From the NCBI GenBank assembly GCA_030674155.1, contig CM060335.1:40211621-40244120 (forward strand): DNA of 32,500 bases. The letters are read 5' to 3'. Under the pieces are notes generated by a model that worked only from the letters and a program-made list of their open reading frames with translations, did not search any database and was not told where the DNA came from. Below, in pieces: positions 1 to 13,284 of this stretch. Position numbers and translations under genes: made by a program. The stretch is from Stramonita haemastoma (Eukaryota > Mollusca > Gastropoda > Neogastropoda > Muricidae). Position 1 is the stretch's first letter. Every line of letters begins with the position of its first letter.

Positions 1-13
1 TTTTAGTTGTTTA

Positions 14-118
14 TTTATTCTTTTATATTGAGGATAATGGAATAAGCACGCTTGTGCTTTTTTTTACATCCAGTCCCCGTGTGTATGCAGTTTTTTTTGT
101 AATCATGTCATCTGTTCT
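14..118 (-). mobile_element. SINE family A, 3' fragment
   Basis: Contains tcttttatattgaggataat, acatccagtccccgtgtgta and catgtcatctgttc, i.e. the reversed 3' end of the family. It stops before the central body. Confidence 0.75.
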
Positions 119-417
119 TCAGGGATATAGCCTATACAGCCACGCCACAGTGGCTGACCATAGAGACAGTAAAACCATCACCAGGATCGGCACTTAGGCA
201 TCTACATACATCCCCAAGACAACTCAGGGGATACAGGTGACAAAACCCATTAAATGACCTCCCCCCCCCCCCTCCTGTGCTTCACAGGGGAAATCAAGAA
301 CCAAAGCATACAGCAGTGATGTCAATGGATTTTCCCATCACCTGTCTTGTTCACAGACTGCTGACTTGACCAGCGTGCGCTGTACAGCAGAGTAATGCAG
401 GGAGCTAGTGATGGAGG
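119..417. other. No gene seen; unique DNA with a C-run
   Basis: Non-repetitive apart from a 12-13-base C run at about 260. No splice-bounded coding frame or RNA gene is recognised. Confidence 0.5.
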
Positions 418-688
418 GAGGAGGTTTGTGCTATGACAGGAGAAGAGAGGTAGAGAAGAGGAGAAGAGAGAGAGGAGAGGAGAAGAGAGAAGAGGAGAGG
501 AGAAGTGAGGACAGGAGAGGAGAGAGGAGGAGAGCAGAGGGCAGGAGAGGAGAGGAGAGGATGGGAGGAGCAAGGGACGAACGTGTCATTTGACATGAAA
601 ACAGCCGCTGCACTAATCCTGTGTGCTGATTCCCTGGTGAGATTGTACAACATGATGGAACTGAACACAGAGAGAGGACAGGATTGAA

Positions 689-782
<94 letters not shown>

Positions 783-950
783 CAGAGAGACAGAGAGAGA
801 CAGAGAGAGACAGAGACGAGAGACAGAGACAGAGAGAGACAGAGACAGAGAGAGAGACAAAGACAGACAGACAGATAGACAGACATAGACAGACAGACAG
901 ATAGACAGACAGAAACAGACAGAGACAGGCAGACAGAGAGACAGAGAGAC

Positions 951-982
<32 letters not shown>

Positions 983-1030
983 GGACGACGGACGGACAGA
1001 CAGACAGACGGACAGACAGACAGACAGATA
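418..1030. repeat. GA-rich then (GA)n and (GACA)n microsatellites
   Basis: Imperfect GAGAGGAGA purine tract at 418-566, pure (GA)n from about 693, then GACA/GAGACA repeats to 1029. Long Ser/Leu or Arg/Glu frames here are translations of this repeat. Confidence 0.95.
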
Positions 1031-1365
1031 TTTTTTTTATAATTATGGGATGATAGAATAAGCACTCATGTGCTATTTTGCATCAAGTACTGGCATGTAT
1101 GCAGTTTTGTAAATTTTGTCATCTGTTCCCACAAGCACACAATGACCTTTTGTTTTGAAAAGTGGAACAGGTTTTATGTGCACAAGCTGTTCTGCAAGTG
1201 TTTGCACACCGGACCTTGGTTTATAGTCTCATCCGAAGGACTTTTGGGGATAGTAGAATCTGCACTGATCTTAAATCAAGGGGGAAAATCCCCTTAAAAG
1301 GTATTCTAACCCCGGTCGTCAGATTGCGAGTACAATGTCTTAATCACTAAGCTATCCCGTCCCCC
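1031..1365 (-). mobile_element. SINE family A, full length, diverged
   Basis: Same layout as the 3151-3485 copy with more substitutions, for example in the B-box region at 1300-1320. It is flanked on both sides by (GACA)n, so it inserted into, or was captured by, that microsatellite. Confidence 0.85.
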
Positions 1366-1379
1366 AAAGAGACAGACAT

Positions 1380-1410
<31 letters not shown>

Positions 1411-1432
1411 TACAGACAGACAGACAGACGGA
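1366..1432. repeat. (GACA)n microsatellite
   Basis: Continues the GACA tract on the other side of the SINE at 1031-1365. Confidence 0.9.
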
Positions 1433-1548
1433 CGGAGAATGAATGACTGACTGAATGACGGACTGATTGAATGAATGAATGAATGCACGTGGATAAAGAT
1501 TTCTGGCCAAGCCATAGTCTTATTTGTAAACATTAATTCCCCTTCACC

Positions 1549-1752
1549 TATCCCGTAGTCCCTTGGACGGTGGGGGGGGGGCACCAATGAAGACTTTGCA
1601 ACCAGCTTCCTCCAGTCTCCACGATTCTCGGCTTTCCATAGCAAGTCGTTCCACCAAAAGGCCAGTCCACTCTCTGATGTTGTCGTCCCATTGTTTCCTC
1701 TTGTCTGCCTCTTCGTGTCCCTCCTTATGCTGTTCTCGGCAGGACAGTCTTG
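1549..1752 (-). pseudogene. LINE reverse-transcriptase ORF tail fragment
   Basis: On minus, one frame reads KRKQWDDNIREWTGL, then ERLAMESRESWRLEEAGCKV. The DNIREWTG..E..R..W pattern is typical of the C-terminal end of non-LTR retrotransposon polyproteins. It is short and frame-broken, and lies between a GACA and a GT microsatellite. Confidence 0.6.
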
Positions 1753-1761
1753 GCCAATCCA

Positions 1762-1920
<159 letters not shown>

Positions 1921-2159
1921 TGTGACGTGCCTATAGGCCTACCGCTTTAGCTTGTTTTGGTTTTGGTTTTTGGGTTGCTGTTTTTTGTTGTTGGTTTTTT
2001 TTTTGTAGTTGTTTTTTACTGAAATCAGGAGCTCTTCATAATTTTATGCTCCAGTGGCGATTTTAATTCTGGTTTTCACCTCCTCGTTAGTGAGAGATAT
2101 GAGATACAAAGGAGTTTGTGAAAGCATCTCCTCTCATCTCTATTGCCTGTGTCTTTCTT

Positions 2160-2346
2160 TTAATGTCTGCTCTACTTCAGCGGCAGTGAAGACAAAACAT
2201 GAACACGGAGATGGATTCCTCATCCACAAAGACAATGTTGATACCATCATGGGATGTCAACCAGTCTCTTGTCGGCCCAATTCCATCTGCCTGAGGGCTG
2301 TACCTTTTAATATCACCATCATACAGGCTTGTAAACATACAGGCAT
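2160..2346 (+). pseudogene. LINE endonuclease fragment (RTE/CFDP2-like)
   Basis: One plus frame encodes VKTKHEHGDGFLIHKDNVDT followed by IMGCQPVSCRPNSICLRAVP and FNITIIQA. This resembles the endonuclease domain of RTE-type non-LTR retrotransposons, often annotated as craniofacial development protein 2-like. Only about 60 residues are recognisable, with no catalytic region on either side, so it is a dead fragment. Confidence 0.7.
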
Positions 2347-2460
2347 ATAACTAATCAATATCACATGAAAATCAATGACATTGGGGGAAAAAACCTACAC
2401 GCATATTGAAAACTCATTTCAAAAAGATTTTACACACCAGTATCATTGCTTTCTTTGAAA

Positions 2461-2524
<64 letters not shown>

Positions 2525-2620
2525 CACAGCGACAACACACACAACACCATAGACTAGACACAAACACACAGACACACAACACACACACACACACACAACA
2601 CACAACACACACACACACAC

Positions 2621-2671
<51 letters not shown>

Positions 2672-2708
2672 ACAACACACGCATACACACACACACACAC
2701 AACACACA
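2461..2708. repeat. (CA)n microsatellites, imperfect
   Basis: Pure CA for about 60 nt, then CA blocks with ACAACAC interruptions. Confidence 0.95.
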
Positions 2709-3054
2709 CTTATTGACTAGCTGTCAATCAATCGGAGTTAACCAGTCCCTATTAACCAAGATGATTGTCAGGGGTCACGAGGGACACGTTAGTGGTACAG
2801 TGGTCTCCATGGCTGGTCAGTCTGTCAGTCCTCAGCCTTTGGCAGCAACACAAGTCAGGTCAGGGTCAGCCAGACTTGATCCTGATTCGTCTTATCCAGA
2901 TCTTCATATTCTGTCTTTCCTGCGACTTTCTTTTTTATATATATATATATCTATATTTATATATCATCATATCTATACTATATCTATATTACTACTACAT
3001 AATACATAATACATACATACAAAATTATATATACATATTTTATATGTATATGTA
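2709..3054. other. No gene seen; unique then AT-rich
   Basis: Unique to about 2930, then TA/ATAC-rich tracts at 2937-3050. No coding support. Confidence 0.5.
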
Positions 3055-3078
3055 CATGTGTGTGTGTGTGTGTGTGTG

Positions 3079-3150
<72 letters not shown>
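3055..3150. repeat. (GT)n microsatellite
   Basis: Nearly pure GT abutting the tail of the SINE at 3151. Confidence 0.95.
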
Positions 3151-3152
<2 letters not shown>

Positions 3153-3485
3153 TTTTATATCGAAGATAATGGAGTAAGCGCTCGTGTGCTTTTTGACATC
3201 CAAGTCCCAGTGTGTATGCAGTTTTGTCAATCTTGTCATCTGTTCCCACCGGCACACAATGGCCTACTCTTACAAAAAGCGGAACAGGATTTAACGCGTG
3301 CGTAAGATGTTCTATGTGCGTTCGCACACGGGGCCTCGGTTTATAGTCTCATCCGAAAGACTTTTGGGGAGAGTGGAGTCGGCACTGGTTTTAACTCCCG
3401 GAGAAAAATCCCCTCGAACGGGATTCAAACCCGTGTTGTCAAATTGCGAGAGCAATGTTCTGACCACTAAGCTATCCCGTCCCCC
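3151..3485 (-). mobile_element. SINE family A, full length
   Basis: Best-preserved copy. On the minus strand it starts gggggacgggatagcttag with tRNA-like A-box and a B-box region near 3425-3440 (gggtttgaatcccgttcg). It runs through the common body and ends gatataaaagg against a GT microsatellite. Confidence 0.9.
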
Positions 3486-3631
3486 TTCATGTGCCATCTG
3501 TATCAGCTCCACACTGATCCAGACCTTTCTCATAATTCTCTCTCTCTACTTCTCTCTCTCTCTACCTCTCTCTGTCTCTCTCCCTGATGTAGATGTTCAG
3601 GAAGATAATGGCAATAATGCTGGAAATGCTG

Positions 3632-3925
3632 AAGATGAGACTATAAACTGAGGCCCCGTGTGCGAACGCGCGCAGAACATCTTGCGCACATGTTAAAACC
3701 CCGTTCCAGTTTTCGGAAGAGCAGGCCATTGTGTGCCGGTAGGAGCGGCTGACAAAATCATTATAAAAAAAAAACCATCCCTGAGGGAAAAAAAAATAAG
3801 GGTAGGCGCTGCACTTGCGGCGACGCGTTCTCCCCGGGAAGAGCAGCCCGAATTCCACGCAGAGAAATTTAATCTGCTGTGACATAAAGTGGTATAAAAT
3901 AAAATTAATAAATAAAAAGTATGTA
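3632..3925 (+). mobile_element. SINE family A variant with GC-rich 3' region
   Basis: Plus orientation: gatgagactataaactgagg, ccccgtgtgcgaacg and gtgccggtaggagcgg are the family body. After ccatccctgaggg the 3' part is tgcggcgacgcgttctcccc, aattccacgcagagaaattt and an A-rich tail that merges with a GTAT microsatellite. It lies head to head with the copy at 3151-3485. Confidence 0.75.
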
Positions 3926-3992
3926 TGTATGTATGTATGTATGTATGTATGTATGTTGTGGTGTGTATGTAGTAGTGTGTGTGTGTGGTATG

Positions 3993-4053
<61 letters not shown>

Positions 4054-4136
4054 GTGTAGTTGTATGTGTTATGTGTACGTTCGTATGTATATAATTGTAT
4101 GTATGTACGTACGCACGTATATATATGTATGTGCAT
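3919..4136. repeat. (GTAT)n and (GT)n microsatellites
   Basis: Nine GTAT units at 3919-3956, then GT blocks with TATG interruptions; starts in the A-rich tail of the SINE at 3632. Confidence 0.93.
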
Positions 4137-4469
4137 ATCTATATTCCATTTCATCAACACCAGCACCAGCACAGCACAGCAACAGCAATCCCATCACATC
4201 CCAACACCTATAACCTGATCAGGATCTCTCTCCACATACCCACCCATTTCAAAACCCATAGCTTTCGGCCATCAATTATTCGGCCACCAGCCTCGTAACA
4301 CGGTCAGCCACAGGTCAGGCAAGATGAAGCCAGTCATCCCAGCCTGGCTGTTTTCTCTCCCCGCCACCCAGCCAGCCAGCCAGCCAGCCAGCCAGTCTCT
4401 ACTGGGCCCCAGCCCTTGTGAAGACTTGGAAAGGTCACCTGTAGGAGAAATTATATCACCATGCGAAAA

Positions 4470-4612
4470 GTGGGTGGCTGGTTTATCACCGACCCCGATA
4501 AAAAAAAAACAACCTAAGAAAAGGTCTCACCTAACTACGGGTGGCTGGTTATATCACCGAACCCCGATAAAAAATTAAAAAAACCTAAGAAAAGGTCTCA
4601 CCTAACTACGAT
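4470..4612. repeat. Tandem duplication of about 70 bp
   Basis: Two copies of gggtggctggtt..atcaccga..ccccgata, A-run, cctaagaaaaggtctcaccta, at about 4470-4540 and 4541-4612. They differ by small indels. The surrounding 4137-4832 shows no gene. Confidence 0.85.
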
Positions 4613-4832
4613 GTCACTTTGTCTTTCCTTACCTAAAAAGAATCTTTTGATTCATCCAGTGCCTGAAATAGGTTGCTCGCAACCAGGGTAAGGAAAAAAA
4701 AAAAAGGTGACATTATTGTTTGGTGAGCTTTTTAGTTGTTTATGTTTCATGGCCTGTCTCGTCGTCTGTCTCTCCTCCCTCCCGCTCCCTCTTGCTTTGT
4801 TACTCTTAGCTATTAGTATTACTGATGTGTGC

Positions 4833-5012
4833 ATGTGTGCGTGCGTGCGTGCGTGTGTGTGTGTGTGTGGTGCGCGGTATGTGTGTATGTGTGCGTGCGG
4901 CGTAATGTGTGTTATGTGTGTGCGTGCGTGCGTGCTGTGGTGCGCGTGTGTGTGTGTGTGTGTGTGGTGCGTGGTGGTGCGTGTGTGGTGTGTGTGTGTG
5001 TGTGTGTGTGTG
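4833..5012. repeat. (GT)n with GTGC variants
   Basis: Imperfect GT/GCGT microsatellite. Confidence 0.93.
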
Positions 5013-5137
5013 TGACGTAGGGTATTGTCGATTTTAAGATACTGTGTTGCTCTTTGCTTTTTGTTTTGTTTAACAATGCATGGGGTGTATTTGTAATTTT
5101 AAAATGCCACTCATAATTTCTCAAGACGAGACTTTCG

Positions 5138-5138
<1 letters not shown>

Positions 5139-5206
<68 letters not shown>

Positions 5207-5212
5207 CTCCTC
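5139..5212. repeat. (CT)n microsatellite
   Basis: CT dinucleotide tract with two CCTC interruptions. Confidence 0.95.
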
Positions 5213-7257
5213 ATATATGATCCAAACTGCTCACCTTGCACACAGGAAAAGGTATGAAATTTCTATTTCCTTCATTCTTTGATGCAACAACACATTTTTT
5301 TTCTTTTCTTTTTTCTTTTTTTGTGTAATTCAAACTTGTTCTTTTTTTTTTTTTGTATGTGATTTTCAATCACAACAAAATAAAACATTGTCACACAAGT
5401 CATCATCTTTAATTTTATCAAATTAATGATTCTTTGATCATTCCAGCAAAAACCACCTATAATCATCACTTTTGACACTCGATCAATGCACACACAATGA
5501 CTGATGATGAGAAGAACTGAAGAAAGATGACATTGTATTTTGATGTGGGCAGGTGTAGTTAAAGCTATTTTTTAAAATCAGAAAATGACAATCAACAAAA
5601 AAAAAAAAGCAAAAAAAAGCACAGAAACTAAACCCATGACCATACAAGTGAAAACTCCCCCCCCCCCCCCCCCTTCACACAAGCTGTTTGGCCACTGCAA
5701 CAAATTTAATTTTTATCTTAATTTGTTCCTTGGCTAGAGCTCTGAGGTTCACCAATGGTGATATTTCTGTGTATGCGATGTTCCCCCCTCCCCACTCCCC
5801 CCCCTACCACCATATAGGTAGCTGCATTTTGACTTCGGGGGTGACTGAATTTTGCTGTTGTTGAGAACGTGGACCCTGGCAGAGCTTATTTATCCCTTGA
5901 ATAACTCATTTGCTTATGGACAGATGGGTTGCAAAATTTTTTTCTCCACCAAAACACCAAGATAGAGGACTTGTAATGAGCTCCAAAGTTTGCCAAAAAA
6001 AACCCCAAGCAACATTTGATATTGGCATGGCAATTCTTCATTTTGAAGAAGTGGTCAAGTTTCCTGGTTTTGGCAATATGAAATACATTTATATATAAAT
6101 ATATTTATTAAACTAATCCTGTGGAGACTTAAAATCACTTCAAAAGAGATCAGCTCCATCTCAGTCCTGTTTGATGCTTTTTGATGCGGATTGAAGAATT
6201 TTGTTGTTTTTTTGTGTTTTTTTTAACAAAAGAATGTGTTCATTATAAAAACGGAAGATTTTCTCTCATACTTTTTTCATTTTGAGAAAAAAAAAACCCC
6301 AAAAAACTTGTGCTTCAAAACCAACTTAATGTTCAAACAAAAAAAATCATTAGACATACCATTATAAAAATTCACAGCTTAAATAATCAAGATCCTTAAA
6401 GCTCACCCTGTCCCTCATTCTATTTCCAAACCGCATGAAACCATAATTATTGAAATTCAGCCATATACCACAGTCAATAATGTTCACACGCTGTTTTCAG
6501 CATCACAATTTCAAAGCAAATCATTATTTTGTTGACTCTCCTGCGGGTTTTTTCCCCCACACAACAAACGATTCATATTAATTGCACACATCAAAGCTAT
6601 ACACGTTTCACATCAATTCAATCAAGCATCAGTCTTGTCATATACAAAACAAAAAAACAAAAAAACCCCACGCCACACACATCTTTCTGTCACTGCAATA
6701 CAGACTTTTCAATCTGGAAACTGTCGAAGTCTTCACACACTAGCTTTCCAACACAGCGACTGTCAAACATATTAATTAAGGAATACACAAAAAGTTGACA
6801 GCATAAAGTACATCATGTCTTGACTTGGCTCTTTTTTTTTTCTTTTTTTTTTAGAAAAGACAATTTCAAACAGACAGGGGACCATAAAAACTATGTTGGC
6901 AACATTTAATTTAAAAATAAAAAAATACAAACATGTATTGTGATGAGTCTTCTCCATCTTATAAACAAATACAAAAGTTCCAAACAGCAAAATGATACAT
7001 AACTGTTCTTCATGCTTCCTTTTTTAATGGAACACTTGTAAAACACAGAGCTTCCAATCTCTAACCCCCCCCCCCCCCCCCAAAAAAAAAAAACCAACCT
7101 GAGAGCAAAGTATCTTAGCGTCTGATGAATTTTTGAAAACTGAATGAAGTTGTATTATACTCCACTCTGACAGACTATTTTCTCCTTGCATGTTGCAGAT
7201 AGTTTGATCCCCAGCAGAAAACTTCCACTGATTGAACAGGACTTTGCATTCTTGTAG
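5213..7257. other. About 2 kb of AT-rich DNA, no gene seen
   Basis: Many A/T homopolymers, C runs at 5657-5674 and about 7066-7081, and a short TA-rich piece near 6088. No open frame has coding-like composition or flanking splice sites. It could include distal 3' UTR of the minus-strand gene, but I see nothing that shows it. Confidence 0.5.
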
Positions 7258-7568
7258 GCTAGGTGAATGGTTAAAAGGTACAGGTAAAGGTGTCCCATAA
7301 CCTGTGAGGTCATAGGGGAGCAAGGTGTCAGACACCTCAGCTTCTCTAGGGGCCAGCATGTTGAGGGCGGCGCCCATCTCCTCTCCCTCGCTGCGTTACC
7401 TTCCCTGACCCTAAAAAGGGCAGGTACCCATTTACAGCTGGGTGAACTGGGGACCTGTACTGTAGCAAAAGCATGCAAATGATCACCCATCCAATTGGCA
7501 ACCATGCTCGACGCTGCTTAACCTTGGCTGGGGGAAAAGCAAGTGCTCTGACCACTGAGCTATCCCAT
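7258..7568 (-). mobile_element. SINE family B, full length
   Basis: On minus it begins aatgggatagctcagtgg, continues gcttttcccccagccaagg, ggttgccaattggatgggtg and ggtacctgcccttttt-like blocks, and ends with a gacacctttacctg block. The apparent minus-strand proteins over 7155-7555 are translations of this element. Confidence 0.85.
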
Positions 7569-7735
7569 TACTGTTTATTATTATCCTTCACTGTCCTTTG
7601 TTATTTACCCCCTCCCTACCTTGCAGGTCTATCAGACCCAGAAAGTAGATTGTTGGTAAACATGAATCTCAAGTAAAAATTTTTTTTTTTAAAAACCCGA
7701 AGAAAAAAATGAAAAAGAAAAACCTCACAGCACAA

Positions 7736-8078
<343 letters not shown>

Positions 8079-9284
8079 CTACAGTGGTGCAATCTTGTTT
8101 ATCATATGTCATGGTCAAAAGAGAATTCACAGAGCTCTCCAAACAGAATCAGAAATAGCAGATCATTAAGGTTGTATGTTGTGGCTTGCTGCGTACTTCC
8201 TTTTTAAAAAAAAATTTTATATATTTTTTTTATAGCAAATTTGATGCAATTACTTTGGCTAAAAGAAGACATGGAATTTCCAGCCATGCTTTAATGTAGA
8301 ACATGGCAATGGACACCAGTACATGATGTCAAAGAGTTCTTGGTAAGAATGACAGCAAAAATGGAGTAGGACCATACCTTACAAATTCTTCCAGGAAAGG
8401 TGGGGGGGGGGGGGGAGGGGGGGGGGGAGGTTGGGGGGCTGGTAGCCAGCTCTGTAAAAAAAAAAAAAAAAGGCTTCTTTGTGGTTTAGGATTCATTTCA
8501 TGCATAATCCACATTCTAAAAAAAAAAAATTAAATAAATAAATAAAATAAACAGTTCGACTTGACATGACTTGACTTCTAAACAACGAATCACATCCAGC
8601 AGTGACTGTGCGTGACATGAACAATCAATGCTCCTCCCTCCCCCCCCCCAAAAAAAAAAACCATTCATCACAATGAACACTTGAGCGTGAACAAAATAAC
8701 AGGGAAAAAAAAAAACTAACAAAAAATAATTTTTCTTTAAAAAAAGCAAAAAAAGATCAACCAAGAAAACAACAACAACAACAACAACAAAAACAACAGA
8801 TTAAAAAAAAAAAATCATATATATGACTTAGAGAAAAAAGAGTATGTGTTTCTGTCCTTGGTTTTACAATGTACAGCAGACAGAGAAAAACCTTCAGCTT
8901 ATTCCCTTCCCCCTTGACTGAACAGACCTGCACTTGCAATATGACAGAACTGTGCACAGAATGTGCACACTGTACTACACCCCTGTTCCCCTCTCCTTCC
9001 CTCTGCGGATGCTAGTACCATCTACAATAGGACACACAACACAATGATACTTTTTTTTATATATATATATTTTTTTATTCATCTCTAGTAAGTCCACAGC
9101 TGTCGGTTAGTTTCTCCCACTTTCAGCTCCTCTCAGCTGCTATCCATTCCATCCCAGCTGGTGCTAATTATAGCAGAAACTGACCACACTTTGACTTGGT
9201 CAAAGGGAGGGGCTAATTTTAGCACTGGGCCCTGGACCCTTGACTTGAGTGATGCTGGATTTGCGCCCTCTGAGCCAGACACTT
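8079..9284. other. No gene seen; homopolymer-rich DNA
   Basis: G-rich tract at 8401-8430, A runs at 8456-8471 and 8519-8529, and (CAA)n at about 8768-8791. No credible coding frame. Confidence 0.5.
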
Positions 9285-9902
9285 CACTTCAAACGTTCTA
9301 TGTCACTTCAAATGTTCAATATAATTTCAAATGTGACGCTCCACCACATAAGGGGTTGCATTGCACAAGAGGTCAATTTTTAGTTATTGACATGGTATTA
9401 ATCTGCAATGAAATGGCTATATGATACAAAAAACAGACTGAAAATCGAACAATTCTATCAAAAGTTGTTACAAATTGAAATGACAGACTGCACGAAATGT
9501 CAAAATGAGAAACTGACAAGTTAAGCATCCTTATAGGTGGTCAGAATGAGGGGTTTGCTATTTTCAACGCATGTTTAAAAGACAAAAGGGAACAGAATCA
9601 TGCCTTGATATTTCACTACAAGGTAGAATAAATACTATAGTTTTATAATCCATCAAAATCTCAAAATCGACAACCTCCCTCCACCTGCCTTTAATGGCAC
9701 CTAGCGGAAAAGTGGATTATGTGCTAAGCAACTCATTTCGTGGTGGAGCGTCACAAGTGTACTATATCACTTCAAATGTACAATATAATTTCAAATGTAA
9801 TATATCACTTCAAATGTACAATATCATTTCAAATGTACTATATCACTTCTAATGCACTTTATCATTTCAAATGTACCATGTCCCTTCGAATGTACTATAT
9901 CT
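9285..9902. repeat. 19-bp tandem repeat interrupted by the MITE
   Basis: Units of the form ttcaaatgtacaatatcat are seen at 9285-9331 (about 2.5 copies) and 9756-9902 (about 7.5 copies). The sequence between them is MITE copy 1. Confidence 0.8.
9332..9755. mobile_element. MITE copy 1
   Basis: Termini TGTGACGCTCCACCAC and GTGGTGGAGCGTCACA, interior as in the other two copies. It splits a 19-bp tandem repeat (ttcaaatgtac.atatca) that continues on both sides. Confidence 0.9.
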
Positions 9903-10446
9903 TAACATTTCAGTTTTCATTTTTAGGGGGGGGGGGGGTGACCTGTAGTGACTTTACTAGGAGCACCAAATAAACAGACTTTATCAGTTCAATATTTTTG
10001 CAAGTGAAACATTACCACGGAATAAAAACGAATGAGCACATGAAGACGTCAGAGTTTTTTCATGACATCTTTTCTGCCGTTTCCAGAATGTCTGAGTCAT
10101 TAATATCAGAGTAATTAATTAAGGTTGGGGGGGGGGGGGGTTTCTGTTATTTTTCCTTCAGTCCCCTACATTTATCAGTTTAAATGAGTTCCCTTCAGCT
10201 TGTTGTGTGTCTGGAAACTATATGAGTATATATCAAAATAAGACCAGCTACATTTGTTTTTCCTTTTTTTTTTGGACTGCTTTCTTGAATGGCCAACTTT
10301 CAAATACTGAAATAGTTCCACACAAAATGTGAAAATAATTTGTGCAAAATTATATGGTGCTCTGGAACACTTTTCTCCCCTAAATTTTCTGGAGGTTTCT
10401 TTATCTAATTTTTTTTCTCAAATTCTGTAAAGATTACTCTTCACAG

Positions 10447-10524
<78 letters not shown>

Positions 10525-11268
10525 CTTCCACACAGTTGGAAAACACCTATAAGAAAAAAAAAAAGCCACGCTCATTTTTTCCACACTCATTTAAAAAAAA
10601 AAATCTGGTTACATGATTATTCAGCAATAAAATTTTCAGCATGGTAGACAGATAGCCATCATGGTATTGTTGTACCTTAAAATCTTTATACATCAATTTC
10701 TCCCCTTACATTTAATCAATCCTCCATTGACATCATTTTTCAAAAACTCTGACAAGAACAAAAACAAAAACAACTCACTCCCCCATCCCCCTTCCTGCCC
10801 CCCTCCCTTCCCTCCCCCCTCCCCCCAAAAAAAAACCCACAAAAAAAGCAAAAAAAAAACCCCACCAGTCAACAGATCAAAAAATTAGATTACAACTATT
10901 CCAAGTTCTCATAAACTGACAAAGTGTGTGTCACTTGCTTCATTCAAAAAAATATTAAGACTATATCAATAATATGCTAAGCATATATTATTACATACCC
11001 ACAGATTGGCTTTTAAAAGGTTTTTTTTTTTTTTTTAATATATCTCACTGAGCAAAAATTTCTAGATGACTACTATATTTTTGTTCCTCAGCTCAGACGA
11101 CTCGTTTCATTAAACACAGACTTGTTTGGCTCTCCACCTCAAGGTGGTGTGGCTTGAAGTGAAATATCAAATAAAATTGAAACACACAAAAAACCCAGAG
11201 TATCACTGATCAGCTTTTGATTGTCAACTGACTGAAGTTCAATGTGAACAAGTACTGATAAAAACAGT
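9903..11268. other. No gene seen; AT-rich with (TA)n
   Basis: Contains a pure (TA)n of about 73 nt at 10448-10520, G runs at about 9926-9937 and 10128-10140, and a C-rich patch at 10780-10827. No gene recognised. Confidence 0.55.
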
Positions 11269-11301
11269 TGTGTGTGTGTGTGTGTGTTGTGTGTGGTGTT
11301 T

Positions 11302-11334
<33 letters not shown>

Positions 11335-11462
11335 GTGTGTGTGTGTGTGTTGTGTGTGTGTGTGTGTAAGTGTTGTGTGTGTGTGTGTGTGTTTGTGTGT
11401 GTGTTTAAGTGTGTGTGTGTGCATGTGTGTAGTGTGTGTGTGTGCATGTGTGTGGTGTGTGA
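11269..11462. repeat. (GT)n microsatellite with TTAAG interruptions
   Basis: GT tract broken by TTGT and TTAAGT pieces; both strands give long low-complexity frames that are not genes. Confidence 0.95.
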
Positions 11463-12112
11463 TATATGAGTGTGCTTTTTACACTTTTTTTTTTTAGTTT
11501 CTTTTTTTAATTTTTCTTTTTTTTTCTTTTTTTTTCTATCAGCTGCAGAGCAGACTTATTTCTGGGCAAGCAAAGCAAATGAAACGAGTTACAACACAGT
11601 TGGAAGATCAACTCGGTTGACAGCAGCAGAGCCAGCCTCCACCTTCTTCCCCCCCTTGCACCAAAACAAGCCCAAAGCAGCAGCCGTGTCTTGCCTATAA
11701 TAGTACAGAAAGCTACATCTACATATCTGACCTCAGGCCAGGTCTGCATCCAAACTCCTCTCCTAATACCTCACTGCCACCAACAGCAAAGCAAACGTTG
11801 ACACAAAAAAAAGCCTAACGGAAAAAAATACACGCAAAAACCCAGACAGCAATCTATGCCACTGGCGATATACACAGGTATACACTGCAAGCACCACACT
11901 CGATAAAATTCCAAATACATTTTTTCTTCCTCAAGAGGTAAAAAAGTATACGTTAAGTGTCATGTCTCAAGTTTATGTTGTAGGCGATGTTCATACCAAA
12001 AATGCAGACACAGATGACTGCAGTAACAAAAAAAATAAATGAAATCAAGACAGACAAAAAAGAAAAAAAAATGTAAATGACCATTTATTTTGGACTCTGA
12101 CCCTGACAAGGA
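11463..12112. other. No gene seen
   Basis: T-rich stretch to about 11538, then mixed unique DNA. No splice-bounded frame. Confidence 0.5.
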
Positions 12113-12285
12113 GCGTAAAGGTAAGGCAAAGGTGTCCTGTAACCTGTGTGGTCATAGGGAGCGAGGCGTCAGAAACCTTTAGCTTCTCTAGGGGGCCAGC
12201 ATATTGAGGGCGGGCGCCATCTCCTTTCCCTCGCTGCTTTACCTTCCCTGACCCTAAAGAGGGCAGGTACCCCTTTACAGCTGTG
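12113..12285 (-). mobile_element. SINE family B, 3' half
   Basis: On plus: aaaggtgtcctgtaacctgt, agggggccagcatattgagg, ggcaggtacccctttacagc. This is the reversed 3' half of family B; the tRNA-like head is missing. Confidence 0.8.
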
Positions 12286-13132
12286 CAGCGTGGTGTTCCT
12301 ACATCCTACCAGGCATGGCACTACACAACGGGTACAGTACAGAACACTTCGCTATGGAAGCACATTCTTTCTGGTTCAGGAAAAGGAATTGAGGGATAGC
12401 TATAGAACACTCCCTCTTTGGCTTCTCCTCTGTGTTCGGTTGAACAGCACAGCCATACAATTTTTCTGTTTGCAGGGATCATCTCAAAACGATATATTGA
12501 TACCAAACACAAAAAAATGGCAACAGAGTTTTCTCCGTTTGTCTATGTATGGGACAAACATGCCTTAGAGTTGTCTGTTGACTACGATCATCTCTTTGGT
12601 ATCAACCTTCTACATTTAGCCTAGCTAAATGAGCTTCTCCTGATGCTGTCAAGTTTCCATTTCATTTTTAGTGTACTTAGTTTCTCAAGCAGTAGGCCAT
12701 CGTGTGCTGGTGGGAACAGATGACATTCACAAAACTGCATACACATGGGGACTGGATGTAAAAATGCACTAGATAGATTATCCCATTATCCTCGATAAAA
12801 AAGAATAAAATAAAAAATAAAAAAGCAGTGTGCCTCAAAGGCCTGTGAAATGAAGGATCTCAAAGGTTCTAGCTTAGGTCTAATTCCCCAAGAGTCCAAG
12901 GTGGTTAAGAAAGAACCCTCTACACCCCATTACTCTGATACTAGTCAGTGTGCAGCAAATCTAACTCCTACTGCAAAGGAAAGTAAGTAACTGAACACAC
13001 ACATGAAAAAAGAAGTGACTCAGCAACAAGAGCAACAACCCAGGTGACTTAGCTTAATTAATCCAATCGTAAAAGATACACGTGCAGGAACGAACACACA
13101 GGCCTGTGGGAAGGCTGGCAAGAGGGCAAAAT
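12286..13132. other. Unique DNA plus a SINE fragment, no gene seen
   Basis: The open frame at 12290-12568 has no recognised motif and overlaps equally open frames in other registers, so I do not call it. The remainder is the SINE fragment at 12691 and unremarkable sequence. Confidence 0.45.
12691..12830 (+). mobile_element. SINE family A, 3' fragment
   Basis: Plus orientation: starts at gtaggccatcgtgtgctgg, continues gggactggatgtaaaaatgc and ends cccattatcctcgataaaa with an A-rich tail. Confidence 0.78.
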
Positions 13133-13253
13133 CTCTCTCTCTCTCCTTCCCTCCCTCCCCTCTCTCTCTCTCTCGCGCTCTCCCTCTCTCTCTTTCTCTG
13201 TCTCTCTCTTTCTCTCTTGTCTGTCTGTCTCTCTCCCTCTCTCTGTCTCTCTC

Positions 13254-13284
<31 letters not shown>

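Noticed and set aside
12290..12624. Open plus frames of 92 and 68 codons
   Set aside because: They overlap in different registers, begin in SINE sequence, and have no recognised motif or splice context.
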